From NCBI GenBank assembly GCA_046520405.1, contig JBKGHI010000005.1, forward strand, positions 27,215 to 91,214: a DNA stretch of 64,000 bases, given 5' to 3'. Numbering within the stretch: position 1 is the stretch's first letter; each line of letters starts with the position of its first letter. Under the pieces are notes generated by a model, which was not told where the DNA came from, made no database searches, and saw nothing but the letters and a program-made list of their open reading frames with translations. The DNA comes from Myxococcus sp046520405 (GTDB lineage Bacteria > Myxococcota > Myxococcia > Myxococcales > Myxococcaceae). Below, piece by piece: positions 9,314-17,537 of the stretch. The position numbers and the translations under genes were made by a program.

Positions 9314-10479
9314 ATGATTGTCGGCCGGAGGCTGTCCTGGCACATCATCCTGCGCTACACGGGCAGGGGCGTCGCGCTCCACGTTCTCTTCGCGCTGACG
9401 GTCATCGTGGGCTACCGCCTGTTCGACGCCGAGTGGTTGTCGGTCCCCGCCATGCCCGTGTCGGTGCTCGCGGCGGCGCTGGGCGTGCTGCTCGCCTTCC
9501 GCAATGGCTCCGCCTACGACCGCTGGTGGGAGGCCCGCTCGCTCTGGGGCGGCGTGGTGAACTGGTCGCGCACCTTTGCCCGGCAGGTGCTGACGCTGCT
9601 GCCGCGCCCGGAGCGCGAGGCCAGTGAGCCGTTGACGGAGTTGGAGCTGGCGCCGCCGTCATCGCCCTGCTGCGCACGGCGGCGGAGCGCTCCAAGCCCC
9701 TGCTGACGGTGTCGGGAACGCGAGCGAGCGACGGCGCGGTCCGAGACCAGTTCGGTCAAGCGCGCGTGCACCCGGAGCAGGGCAGTCCCCGGGAGAAGCT
9801 CGCCGACATGCACACCTCCACGCAGGCGGAGGGCGAGGGCCGCGGCGTCATCACCAGCGGCATGGTGACCGACATCTCCGAGGACGCGCGCGAGCTGGTG
9901 TACGCGCAGATTGGCTTCGTGAACGCGATGCGGTGCCACCTGCGGCGGCAGGACCCCCTGCCGGAAATCGTCCCCTTCTTCCGGCCCGCCGTCATCGAGG
10001 CGCTGCGTGACGAGCAGAACGTCCCCTCCGCGCTGCTGCTGTGGATGGGCACGCGCCTGCGCCGCATCTACGGCCAGGTGTCCGACACGCAGAAGGTGCT
10101 CTTCCTTCACGTGACGATGGACCGCACGCTGTCCGAACTGACGAACCTGCTGGGCGCGTGTGAGCGCATCAAGAACACGCCCCTGCCCCGCCAGTACGAC
10201 ATCCTGCTGCTGGCCATGACACGGGCCTACCTGGTGCTGCTCCCACTGGGCGTGGTGACGGAGCTGGGCTGGCTCACCCCGCTCGTCACCGCCGTCATCG
10301 CGTTCCTCTTCATCGGGCTGGACGCCGTGGGCCGGGACATCGAGACGCCCTTCGAGGATGACGTCAGCGACACGCCCATGACGGCGCTCAGCCGGACCAT
10401 TGAAATCAACCTGCGGCAGATGCTGGGAGAAACAGAGCTCCCCCCTCCCGTTCAGCCGAAAGATGGGCTTCTCTATTGA
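9314..10479 (+). pseudogene. Bestrophin-family (UPF0187) membrane protein, interrupted by one frameshift
   Basis: Two adjoining frames make one bestrophin-like anion channel. 9314-9706 encodes the N-terminal membrane part with the family signature AFRNGSAYDRWWEAR. 9709-10479 in another frame encodes the rest, with ELVYAQIGFVNA, GACERIKNTPLP and TIEINLRQMLGE. One base is missing between about 9628 and 9665. Adding a G near 9651 would give a smooth ELAAAVIALLRTAAERS join. All family landmarks are present on both sides, so the frame break is the only defect. A sequencing or assembly error is as likely as a real mutation. The stretch between the two conserved parts is longer than usual for the family. 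Confidence 0.82.
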
Positions 10480-11517
10480 GCCTGTGACGACCGCAGGCCG
10501 CATCCCGCTGTTCGAGAACGTGCGAGGCATCCTCATCATCCTGGTGGTGATGGGGCATGCGCTCGAGCCCCTGCTGGGTCGAGAGCCGCTGGCGAAGGCG
10601 CTCTATTCGGGCCTGTATCTCTTCCACATCCCCGCCTTCGCGTTCCTCTCCGGGCACCTGTCCCGCGCGGACAGTGGGCCCCGGGCGCTGGGCGCCATCG
10701 CCTGGGGGCAGCTCGCGCCGCTGGCCGTGTTCCAGGTGCTGTACGTCGCCTTTGACGCGTGGGTGCTCGGCCGCGGGTGGAGCACCCACTGGCTGGTGCA
10801 GCCGTACTGGCTGCTGTGGTTCCTGCTGAGCCTGGGGTGCTGGAGGCTGGCGCTGCCGCTGCTCCGCCGCCTGCCTGGCCCGCTGATGTGGGCCTGGGGC
10901 TCTCACTGGTCGCGGGCCTGCTGCCCTGGGTGGGCTACCTGTTCGGCCTGTCCCGGACCTTCGTGTTCCTGCCCTGCTTCGTCGCGGGCCACCTGATGCG
11001 CCGGGAGTGGCTGGTGGCCCCCGAGGCCGCCCGGGGCTGGCGCGTCGCGCTCGCGGCGTCCCTGGCCCTGGGACTGGGCATCTGCGTCTGGGCGGTGGCC
11101 GTGGGCACGCTGCCCGCGCCCGCCACCCAATGGCTGTATGGAAGCAGTGGCTACGCCGTGCTCGGCGCCACGCCTCTCGCGGGCATGGCCGCGCGCCTGT
11201 CGCTCTTCTGCGGCGCGGTGGCGATGACGTGGGCGCTCTTCACGCTCAGCCCACGGCAGGAGCGCCCGCTGACGCGGTTTGGAGGCCGGAGCCTGGCGCC
11301 CTTCCTGCTGCACGGGTTCGTGGTGCGAGGCTTCGAGCACGCGGGCGCGTACGCGTTCCTCCAGGGGCCGACAGGTGTCGCGCTCGCGTTGGGGGCGGGG
11401 GCGCTGCTCGCGGTGCTGCTGGGGCAGCCCGCCGTCGTCCAGGCCACGCGCCCGCTGTGGGAGCCGCGGTGGCTCTTCCAGCGGACGCGTGACGCCGTGC
11501 CGGGCCTGGGGCGCTGA
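10463..11517 (+). pseudogene. Acyltransferase-3 family membrane protein (fucose 4-O-acetylase-like), one frameshift
   Basis: An integral membrane O-acyltransferase of about 350 residues once repaired. The N-terminal half (10463 to about 10900) starts with IPLFENVRGILIILVVMGHA, the family's first membrane helix with its catalytic-type His. The second half is read in another frame up to 11517 and ends with the expected APFLLHGFVVRG helix. The break is at the GGGG run at 10896-10899. A fifth G restores WAWGLSLVAGLLPWVG. Such enzymes acetylate cell-surface sugars. The ATG overlaps the end of the bestrophin gene, so they form one operon. It is the second frame break within 1.3 kb. Confidence 0.8.
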
Positions 11518-11523
11518 GCGGGC

Positions 11524-12351
11524 CTACTTCTTCCCGTACTCCAGCTTCACGCCCTTGCGCTTGGCGTAGATGTACGCCTCCATGGCGCGCATCCGCGGGT
11601 CACCATCCGCCAGCGGCTTGCCGCGCGCCGGGTTCTCGATGCACCAGTTGATCATGTCGCGCAGCAGCGCCACGCGGCCCAGCTGCACCTGGTACTTCGG
11701 GTACGTCTCCGGGTGCGTGTTGGACGCGTCCGGGTGGCACATGTCACAGGAGATGCCCACGGTGCCGCCAATGGCCTGGGCGTCGTGGAAGACGCGGTGG
11801 CCTTCGGCCACGAACTGCTCCGTGGAGGCGGCCCAGATGGCCTCGTCCCGGTCGGAGAACGCGCCGTAGGTGTGGCCGTCCTGGATGGGCACGGACAGCT
11901 CCTTCTTCACCTCCGCGCCGCCGCTCTCCGACGTCACGCCGCCCGGGCGCACCGTCTGGTTGGCGGAGGGCGCGGGCGCGCGCGGCTGCTGCGTGCGCGG
12001 GGTGGTGGAGCCCGGCGCGGGCGCCTGCGCCACCAGGGGCACCGCGTCCCAGTTGGCGTTGGGATTCTTGCGCAGCCACTCCTCCATCAGCGCGCCCGAC
12101 ACGTGCTGGGCCTGCGCGCGCGTCAGTGACTGGCCGGCCTTGACGCCCTTCACCTCCATGGACGTCTCGCCGTCACACAGCCCCACCACGAGGTTGCCGT
12201 CCTTCGACACCGGCAACTCGTGCTTCTTCACCTCGGGCGTCTGGGCGGCGGCCGCGTTCGGCGGCGTCGCGGGGCCGGTGGCCAGCGCCGCGCCTCCCAC
12301 GAACGACAGCACGGCGCCCGTTCCCACAAGCAGCTTCATCCGGAAGGTCAT
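11524..12351 (-). CDS. Exported c-type cytochrome, SoxA-like C-terminal domain
   Basis: A 275-residue protein with a signal peptide, a Pro/Ala-rich middle and a C-terminal mono-heme domain. The heme site is CDMCH near residue 202. The following YPKYQVQLGRV, MINWCIENPARGK and MRAMEAYIYAKR segments resemble the thiosulfate-oxidising SoxA and related cytochromes, including the Cys of the WCIENP segment. It is the last gene of a three-gene unit with a metallophosphoesterase and a di-heme peroxidase, so it probably accepts or donates electrons in the periplasm. No soxXYZB genes are nearby, so a Sox pathway is not implied. GAGGGG lies just before the ATG. Confidence 0.8.
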   Translation of the reverse strand: MTFRMKLLVGTGAVLSFVGGAALATGPATPPNAAAAQTPEVKKHELPVSKDGNLVVGLCDGETSMEVKGVKAGQSLTRAQAQHVSGALMEEWLRKNPNANWDAVPLVAQAPAPGSTTPRTQQPRAPAPSANQTVRPGGVTSESGGAEVKKELSVPIQDGHTYGAFSDRDEAIWAASTEQFVAEGHRVFHDAQAIGGTVGISCDMCHPDASNTHPETYPKYQVQLGRVALLRDMINWCIENPARGKPLADGDPRMRAMEAYIYAKRKGVKLEYGKK

Positions 12352-12366
12352 GGTGTCCCCTCGCGC

Positions 12367-13485
12367 TCAGTAGCTCGGCAGCTTGGTCCGGGGCGGCACG
12401 TCCTGCTTCCCACCCGACGCGAGGTAGCTCGCGCGCACGGAGATGGGGTTGCGCTCCCAGAGGTTGTACAGCTTGTCCACCATCCCCGACTCCAGCACGT
12501 CCATCCGCCCGTCTCCGCAGCCGTCGAACTGGCTGAAGGGGTCGGGGCGGTTCATCTGCACCGTCAGCCGCGGCAGGCCCTCCGGCGCGTAGGGCCAGGG
12601 CCACGCGGTGGACAACATGCCGTGGAAGCTCATGTTGCCAATGCGGTTGCTGAGGAGCTGGTGCGTATGGCCGTGAATCACGGTCACCGTCTGGAACGGT
12701 TTGAAGAGCGCCTGCACCTCGTCCGCGTCGTCCGTCCAGAAGTTCCAGGGCCGGTAGTACTTGTAGAGCGGTGAGTGGCTGAAGACGATGATGGGCGTCG
12801 CCTTGTTCACCTTCGCCAAATCCTGACGCAGCCACTCGCGCTGCGGCGCGCCGACCTCGAAGCGGGACTGGATGCCGTTGTCCAGGCCGGCGACTATCTG
12901 CATCCGCTCCTCGGGCGTGAGCTTGCGCTCCGTCCAGAAGTCCTTCTCCAGGATGGAGTTGAGCACCACGAAGTGGACGCCCTTGTGGTCGAACGAATAG
13001 TTCGGCGGGCCGAACAGGTCCGTCCACAGCTCGCCCATGTCGAGGAACCAGTCGTGCTCCCCCACCATCATCCGGATGGGCGCCTTCACGGCCTTCAGAA
13101 TCTCCGCGCCCAGCTTCAGCTCACCCGGCTTGCCGAGCTGCGCCAGGTCGCCGCCGAAGAGGACGAAGTCCGGCTGCGGGTCCAGCGAGTTCACGTCATC
13201 CACGGCCTTGAGGATGGCGCGCACGAAGCGGTCGTTGAGCTTCTTCTCGTACAGGTGCGTGTCGGAGATGTACGCGAAGGAGAAGCGCGGCTTCGTCCCC
13301 TGCGCCTCCGCCACGTTGACCAACTGGAAGCTGTGCGGCGTGCGCAGGCCCATGCCCGCGGCGATGCCGGCGGAGATGCCGGCCACGCGGAGGAAGGCCC
13401 GGCGGTCCAGCTTCTTGAGGTCCTCGAAGAAGGCGTCGCGCTCTGCGTGGTGCTTGGTCTCGATGCTGCGGAACTTGTTCCCCAT
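12367..13485 (-). CDS. Tat-exported metallophosphoesterase
   Basis: A 372-residue calcineurin-like phosphoesterase. A twin-arginine signal (DRRAFLRVAG, residues 27-36) means it is folded in the cytoplasm and exported. The metal-binding motifs are SDTH at 74-77, GGDLAQLG from 111, GEHDW from 142 and HGHTHQ near 270. The third motif has Glu where most relatives have Asn (GNHD), a change at a metal-ligand position. The substrate is unknown. The start at 13485 has AGGAG eight bases upstream and lies 12 bases after the peroxidase stop, and the cytochrome gene follows 15 bases later. The unit suggests a link between redox chemistry and phosphoester cleavage. Confidence 0.88.
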   Translation of the reverse strand: MGNKFRSIETKHHAERDAFFEDLKKLDRRAFLRVAGISAGIAAGMGLRTPHSFQLVNVAEAQGTKPRFSFAYISDTHLYEKKLNDRFVRAILKAVDDVNSLDPQPDFVLFGGDLAQLGKPGELKLGAEILKAVKAPIRMMVGEHDWFLDMGELWTDLFGPPNYSFDHKGVHFVVLNSILEKDFWTERKLTPEERMQIVAGLDNGIQSRFEVGAPQREWLRQDLAKVNKATPIIVFSHSPLYKYYRPWNFWTDDADEVQALFKPFQTVTVIHGHTHQLLSNRIGNMSFHGMLSTAWPWPYAPEGLPRLTVQMNRPDPFSQFDGCGDGRMDVLESGMVDKLYNLWERNPISVRASYLASGGKQDVPPRTKLPSY

Positions 13486-13496
13486 GGCGGCGGCTC

Positions 13497-14810
13497 CTAG
13501 GGCTTGGACGTCGAGGCGGGCTTCACGAGCGTCTCGGTGCCGTACACACCGATGTCCGCCGGGTTCTTCACCGACAGGTCCGGGTTGGGGGCCAGGTCGC
13601 CCAGGTTCCCCGACTTCCCCATGGCCACCGCGGTGTCGCGCTCCGGGCGCTTGTTCTTCAGGCCGCGCTGGCGCGCCTGCTCCTTGGTGGCGTACTTCGC
13701 GAACTGCTCGTCGGTGAGGGTGAGGAGGAAGGCCACCACGTCGTCGATTTCCGCCTCCGTCAGCCCCAGCCGCTGCATGCCGCCATCCAGGTACGGGTTG
13801 GGCACGCCGCCCTTGTTGTAGTGGTCCATGACGTCCCACAGCGTCGTCAGGGAGCCGTCGTGCATGTAGGGGCCCGTGATGGCGATGTTGCGCAGGGTGG
13901 GCGTCTTGAAGGCGCCCACGTCGTTCTCCTGCTTCGTCACCAGGAAGCGGCCCAGCTCGGAGAAGCGCGTCTCCAGCGCCAGCTCGTCAATCTGCTGCTC
14001 GTCGCCGGTGCGGACCACCTTCAGGGCCTCGCGGGCCAGCTTCACGAAGTCCTGCTTGTGCGCCGCGATGCCGATGTTGTGGAACTTCTGGTCGCTGAAC
14101 AGCGGCGACACCACGTTGCCCGCGTGGCAGGTGTTGCAGCGGGCCTTGCCGTTGAACAGCGCCCAGCCCCGGCGCTCCGCGGCGGAGAAGGCCTTGGCGT
14201 CCCCGGTGATGAAGCGGTCGAACTTCGCGTCGCCGGAGTAGAGCGTGCGCTCGAAGGCGGCGATGGCCGTCGCCAGGTCGTCGAAGTTCACCTCGCGGCC
14301 GAAGACGTTCTGGAAGTCCCGCACGTACTCCGGAATGGCCTTCACCTTGGCCACCACCGCCGCCTCGTCGGGCATGCCCATCTCCCGCGGGTTGAGGATG
14401 GGCAGCTTCGCCTGGTCCTCCAGCGTGGACGCGCGGCCGTCCCAGAACTGGGAGGCGTTGAAGAGCGCGTTGAGGACGGTGGGGCTGTTGCGCGTCACCT
14501 TCTGCCCCTTCACGCCCTCCGACACCGGCTTCGCGTCCGCGAAGCCGAAGCGCGGGTCATGGCAGGTGGCGCAGGACACGGTGTTGTCCACCGACAGGCG
14601 CTGGTCGTTGAAGAGCTTCTCGCCCAGCAGCACCCGCTCCGGCGTGGGCGCCAGGCGGTCCGGGACGGAAATCTTCCACAGGGTCTTGGAGACGCCCGGT
14701 GGCAGGTCGGCGGGCAGAGACACCGCTTTCCGCTCGGCTGGCTGGGCCTGCCCGGATTGGGCGAACAGCAGGACGGCGAGCGACAGTGCAACGCCACACG
14801 GCGGGCGCAT
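13497..14810 (-). CDS. Di-heme cytochrome c peroxidase / MauG-family protein
   Basis: A 437-residue periplasmic di-heme protein. After a signal peptide (about residues 1-22), the first heme site CATCH is near residue 78 and the second, CNTCH, near 224. LRNIAITGPYMHDGSLTTL near 330 is the segment that supplies the second heme environment in this family. The C-terminus carries about 60 extra residues. It either reduces peroxide or oxidises a protein or small-molecule partner, as MauG does. It heads an operon with a Tat phosphoesterase and a SoxA-like cytochrome, which may be its redox partner. The start at 14810 has GGGGAG just upstream. Confidence 0.9.
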   Translation of the reverse strand: MRPPCGVALSLAVLLFAQSGQAQPAERKAVSLPADLPPGVSKTLWKISVPDRLAPTPERVLLGEKLFNDQRLSVDNTVSCATCHDPRFGFADAKPVSEGVKGQKVTRNSPTVLNALFNASQFWDGRASTLEDQAKLPILNPREMGMPDEAAVVAKVKAIPEYVRDFQNVFGREVNFDDLATAIAAFERTLYSGDAKFDRFITGDAKAFSAAERRGWALFNGKARCNTCHAGNVVSPLFSDQKFHNIGIAAHKQDFVKLAREALKVVRTGDEQQIDELALETRFSELGRFLVTKQENDVGAFKTPTLRNIAITGPYMHDGSLTTLWDVMDHYNKGGVPNPYLDGGMQRLGLTEAEIDDVVAFLLTLTDEQFAKYATKEQARQRGLKNKRPERDTAVAMGKSGNLGDLAPNPDLSVKNPADIGVYGTETLVKPASTSKP

Positions 14811-15016
14811 GGTCTCCCCTCCCCACCAGCCACGTTCCAAGCCGCGAGGAAGTCGCGGCGTCCGGCCGGGGTCAGTTCTTTCCTGAAAACATCACTACCC
14901 ACGACTCCGGTCCAGGATGCGTTCGCAAGACTGTCCATCAATGGAGCAATGGCAGACCCATTGCGTGGGCTGCCGAACATCCCGGCCGCGCGCATCTTTC
15001 GCCAAAGGAGGGCGTC

Positions 15017-15268
15017 ATGTGGGACCCGGGTGAGCTGCGCGAGGGAATGGCCGTGAGGGACGAGCACGGGCGGAGGCTCGGCACGGTGGTGCATATCGGT
15101 GACACACACTTCGAGCTGGAGCAGGGCTGGCCGCCCAGCCGCGACTTCATGGTGAGCTTCCACCTGGTGGCGCGGGTGGACCAGGGTGAGGTGGTCCTCC
15201 AGCCTGGCCATGGCGCCTCCGTCCCCACGGAGGACGACGAGACGCTCGACAGCGGCGCGTTCATCTAG
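15017..15268 (+). CDS. Small PRC-barrel/DUF2171-like protein
   Basis: An 83-residue protein beginning MWDPGELREGMAVRDEHG. The GMAVRDxxGxxLGTVVHIGD pattern is that of small PRC-barrel-like proteins (DUF2171 type), a beta-barrel module often found in stress or general adaptor proteins. AAAGGAGG lies six bases before the ATG, which supports this start strongly. The stop codon overlaps, tail to tail, the stop of the minus-strand gene ending at 15265. The function is unknown. Confidence 0.75.
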   Translation: MWDPGELREGMAVRDEHGRRLGTVVHIGDTHFELEQGWPPSRDFMVSFHLVARVDQGEVVLQPGHGASVPTEDDETLDSGAFI

Positions 15269-16716
15269 CGTCCGGGCAGGCGCAAGTCCCGAGACACGAA
15301 GAGCAGCGCGGACGCCGTCGCCGGCGCGAGCACGGCCACCGCGATGATGGCCCAGTCCAGCGTGCTGCTCGCCAGCGGCACGTTGTAGGTGACGGCCTGG
15401 ACGAACGTCAGACAGGCGTCCGCCGCCGTCAGGCCGCCCAGCACCGTGGCCAGCGAGTCCCGCCAGCGGCGCACCAGGGAGAAGAGGCCCACTGTCAGGC
15501 CTACGTCGAACAGCACCCACGCCCACTGCACCTGGACGGAGGGGAACCAGCGCGCCGTGGACGGCAGCGCCAGCAGCGCGGTCCACGGGACGAGCAGCAC
15601 GGCGAGCGCATGCACCAGCAGACGAGGCCGCCGCAGCAACGTGGCGACGCCGAAGCGCAGCAAGCTGCCCTGCGCGAAGGCCCGCAGCGCGTCGTACACC
15701 GCCGCCAGCCCGCCGTGTGGCGAGGGATAGGACAGGTGGATGGGCACCCAGGCGTCGGGGCGGAACTTCGCCTTGAAGGCGCGCAGGCCCTCGAAGTCGA
15801 AGAGCGGCCGGCCACACGCGCGCGCCAGCCGCAACCACGGCCGCACCGGCCCCGCCAGCGGCGCCAGTCCCAGCGTCACGTAGCGGCGCCCGGAGCTGAC
15901 CGCCGCGCGCATGGCCGCGTCCACCAACGCCTCCGCGGTGCCGTTGGGCGCCTCCGGGTCCCGGAGCAAATCCTGGAGGAACCAGCCTTCGCGCGCGTAC
16001 ACGGGGGACACGGACAGGAAGCCCACCACCGCGCCGTCCGCCTCCGCGACGAAGGCGTGCCGCTCGCTCGCGAAGGCGTGGGGACGAAGCTGGACCAGGA
16101 ACCCCATGGGCGCCATGCGGCGGGACGCCAGCCAGCGCGCCTTCAGCAACTCCACCGCCCGCCGCGTGGGGTGCAGCGGGTTCCCCAGCTCCGAGACGGG
16201 CACCTCGCGCACCGTCACGCCACGCGCCCGGGCGCGGCGAAGCTGCTCACGCAGGCTGCGGCTGCCTCGCACCACGTCATCCCAGCGCGCCGGGTCCCAG
16301 ACCGGCTGCTCGCCGATGGGCAGCGACGCCATGGGCGCGTGCGCCAGGAAGCGCGGCTCGGTGGCGAAGAAGCACACGCGCCGGCCCTCGGCCCGCGCGG
16401 CCGCGTGGAAGCCCTCCGTCACGGATGCCAGACGCTCCGGCGCTGCGATGGGCGCTCCGGCCGCCACCCACGCGCCGCCCGTGTCCACGTAGGCGACGCA
16501 GGCATCGCCCGCCGGGTCGAACCAGTAGCGGAAGCCGGGCTGAAGCACCTGGAACGAGGTGGCGTTCCATCCATACCGGCGCAGCAACGCCAGCACCTGC
16601 TCGCGTGGCTCCGGACCCGCCGGGGCCAGCTCTTGAGAACGTCCTTCCACGCGAGACCGAAGGTATGTGCCCCAGCCTGTCGACCGCAAACGAGAACACC
16701 CCCTGTCCGGACCCAC
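15265..16716 (-). CDS. DUF2156 (phosphatidylglycerol lysyltransferase-type) membrane protein
   Basis: A 483-residue protein. Residues 35-320 form a DUF2156/LPG_synthase_C domain, a double-GNAT fold that uses aminoacyl-tRNA or a similar donor. Visible landmarks are FATEPRFLAH, ELLKARWLASRR and a FEGLRAFKAKFRPDAW end that is typical of the fold. The last ~130 residues hold four hydrophobic segments. This is the reverse of MprF, where the membrane part comes first. The reaction is probably transfer of an amino acid or acyl group to a lipid. The GTG at 16716 has GGGAG six bases before it. A later GTG at 16650 is possible. The 3' end overlaps the neighbour's stop by four bases. Confidence 0.8.
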   Translation of the reverse strand: MGPDRGCSRLRSTGWGTYLRSRVEGRSQELAPAGPEPREQVLALLRRYGWNATSFQVLQPGFRYWFDPAGDACVAYVDTGGAWVAAGAPIAAPERLASVTEGFHAAARAEGRRVCFFATEPRFLAHAPMASLPIGEQPVWDPARWDDVVRGSRSLREQLRRARARGVTVREVPVSELGNPLHPTRRAVELLKARWLASRRMAPMGFLVQLRPHAFASERHAFVAEADGAVVGFLSVSPVYAREGWFLQDLLRDPEAPNGTAEALVDAAMRAAVSSGRRYVTLGLAPLAGPVRPWLRLARACGRPLFDFEGLRAFKAKFRPDAWVPIHLSYPSPHGGLAAVYDALRAFAQGSLLRFGVATLLRRPRLLVHALAVLLVPWTALLALPSTARWFPSVQVQWAWVLFDVGLTVGLFSLVRRWRDSLATVLGGLTAADACLTFVQAVTYNVPLASSTLDWAIIAVAVLAPATASALLFVSRDLRLPGR

Positions 16717-16848
16717 GCCGCGCTCCCGCTTACGGTGTGCATGAGCAGACGACCACCGCGCGCCTGCTGACGACCGACGCGGCGGAGGTCATCGACGCGC
16801 CGGTCGCTGGGACTCCAGCGCACGGCGTCGCCGCTGTTCGCCTTCTCA

Positions 16849-16870
16849 CCCAGCCCTTCCCCGGGCTGGG
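16849..16870. repeat. Short perfect inverted repeat in a divergent gap
   Basis: CCCAGCCC, six bases, GGGCTGGG. The 229-base gap between the divergent genes at 16716 and 16946 otherwise holds no gene I can support. A divergent gap is an odd place for a terminator, so this may be a leader hairpin or an operator, or chance in GC-rich DNA. Confidence 0.3.
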
Positions 16871-16945
16871 CGGCGCGCTGGAGGCCGGCGGCCTGTAGCC
16901 AGTGGAGGGCGCGGGTGGGAAGCTTGCGGCTGGACCGATTCGCCC

Positions 16946-17524
16946 GTGCCCTTCGCCTACTACGACAACCTCACGCCCGCCCAGCAGCGCGTCTACCGGA
17001 TGAGTGACTCGGTGAGCGCGCTCCGGCTCCGTGAGCCCCGGACGCTGGAGCCCCTGGTGACCGCGCTGCGCGAGGCCCTGGCGACGGGCCGCCAGCCGGA
17101 CACCGAGCGCGCCACCGCCCGGCTGAGCGACGCCCTCTGCGAGCGGCTGGACGTGTTCCCGCCCCAGATGGAGGTGCTGGAGGTCCGCCCATCCTCCACC
17201 ACGGGCGAGTTGCACGGCATGTACACCTTGGAGCGGGGCCGCCGCCCCCACATCCAGCTCTGGATGCGGACGGCGAAGCACGAGCGGGTGGTGGCCTTTC
17301 GCACCTATCTGCGCACCCTGCTGCACGAGCTGTGTCACCACCTGGACTTTCTGGTGCTGGAGCTGCCCGCCTCCTTCCACACGGAGGGCTTCTTCCAGCG
17401 AGAATCCAGCCTCTTCCACCAGCTTGTGCCCCGCCCTTCCCGGCCTCGGCGTTCCGGGGCCAGTAAGGGTGTGACTGCGGACACCCCTGACATAAGTCCA
17501 GGCAGGCGGCGGCGCCGAGGCTAG
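16946..17524 (+). CDS. Putative zinc metallopeptidase-like protein (HELCHH)
   Basis: A 192-residue cytoplasmic protein without signal peptide. The key motif is LLHELCHHLDF near residue 130, an HExxH zinc site, followed by FHTEGFFQRESSLFHQL, where a Glu could be the third ligand. The short gluzincin-like layout is seen in many uncharacterised bacterial proteins. The sequence before the motif (YYDNLTPAQQRVYRMSD) looks conserved and helical. The last ~35 residues are basic and probably disordered. The start is a GTG without a clear ribosome site. It lies 13 bases before the M1 aminopeptidase gene, so the two may be co-transcribed. Confidence 0.7.
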   Translation: MPFAYYDNLTPAQQRVYRMSDSVSALRLREPRTLEPLVTALREALATGRQPDTERATARLSDALCERLDVFPPQMEVLEVRPSSTTGELHGMYTLERGRRPHIQLWMRTAKHERVVAFRTYLRTLLHELCHHLDFLVLELPASFHTEGFFQRESSLFHQLVPRPSRPRRSGASKGVTADTPDISPGRRRRRG

Positions 17525-17537
17525 ATTCCGCTTCCCT

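Noticed and set aside
11524..14810. A thiosulfate-oxidising Sox operon
   Set aside because: Only the last gene resembles SoxA. There is no soxX, soxYZ, soxB or soxCD, and the other two genes are a peroxidase and a phosphoesterase.
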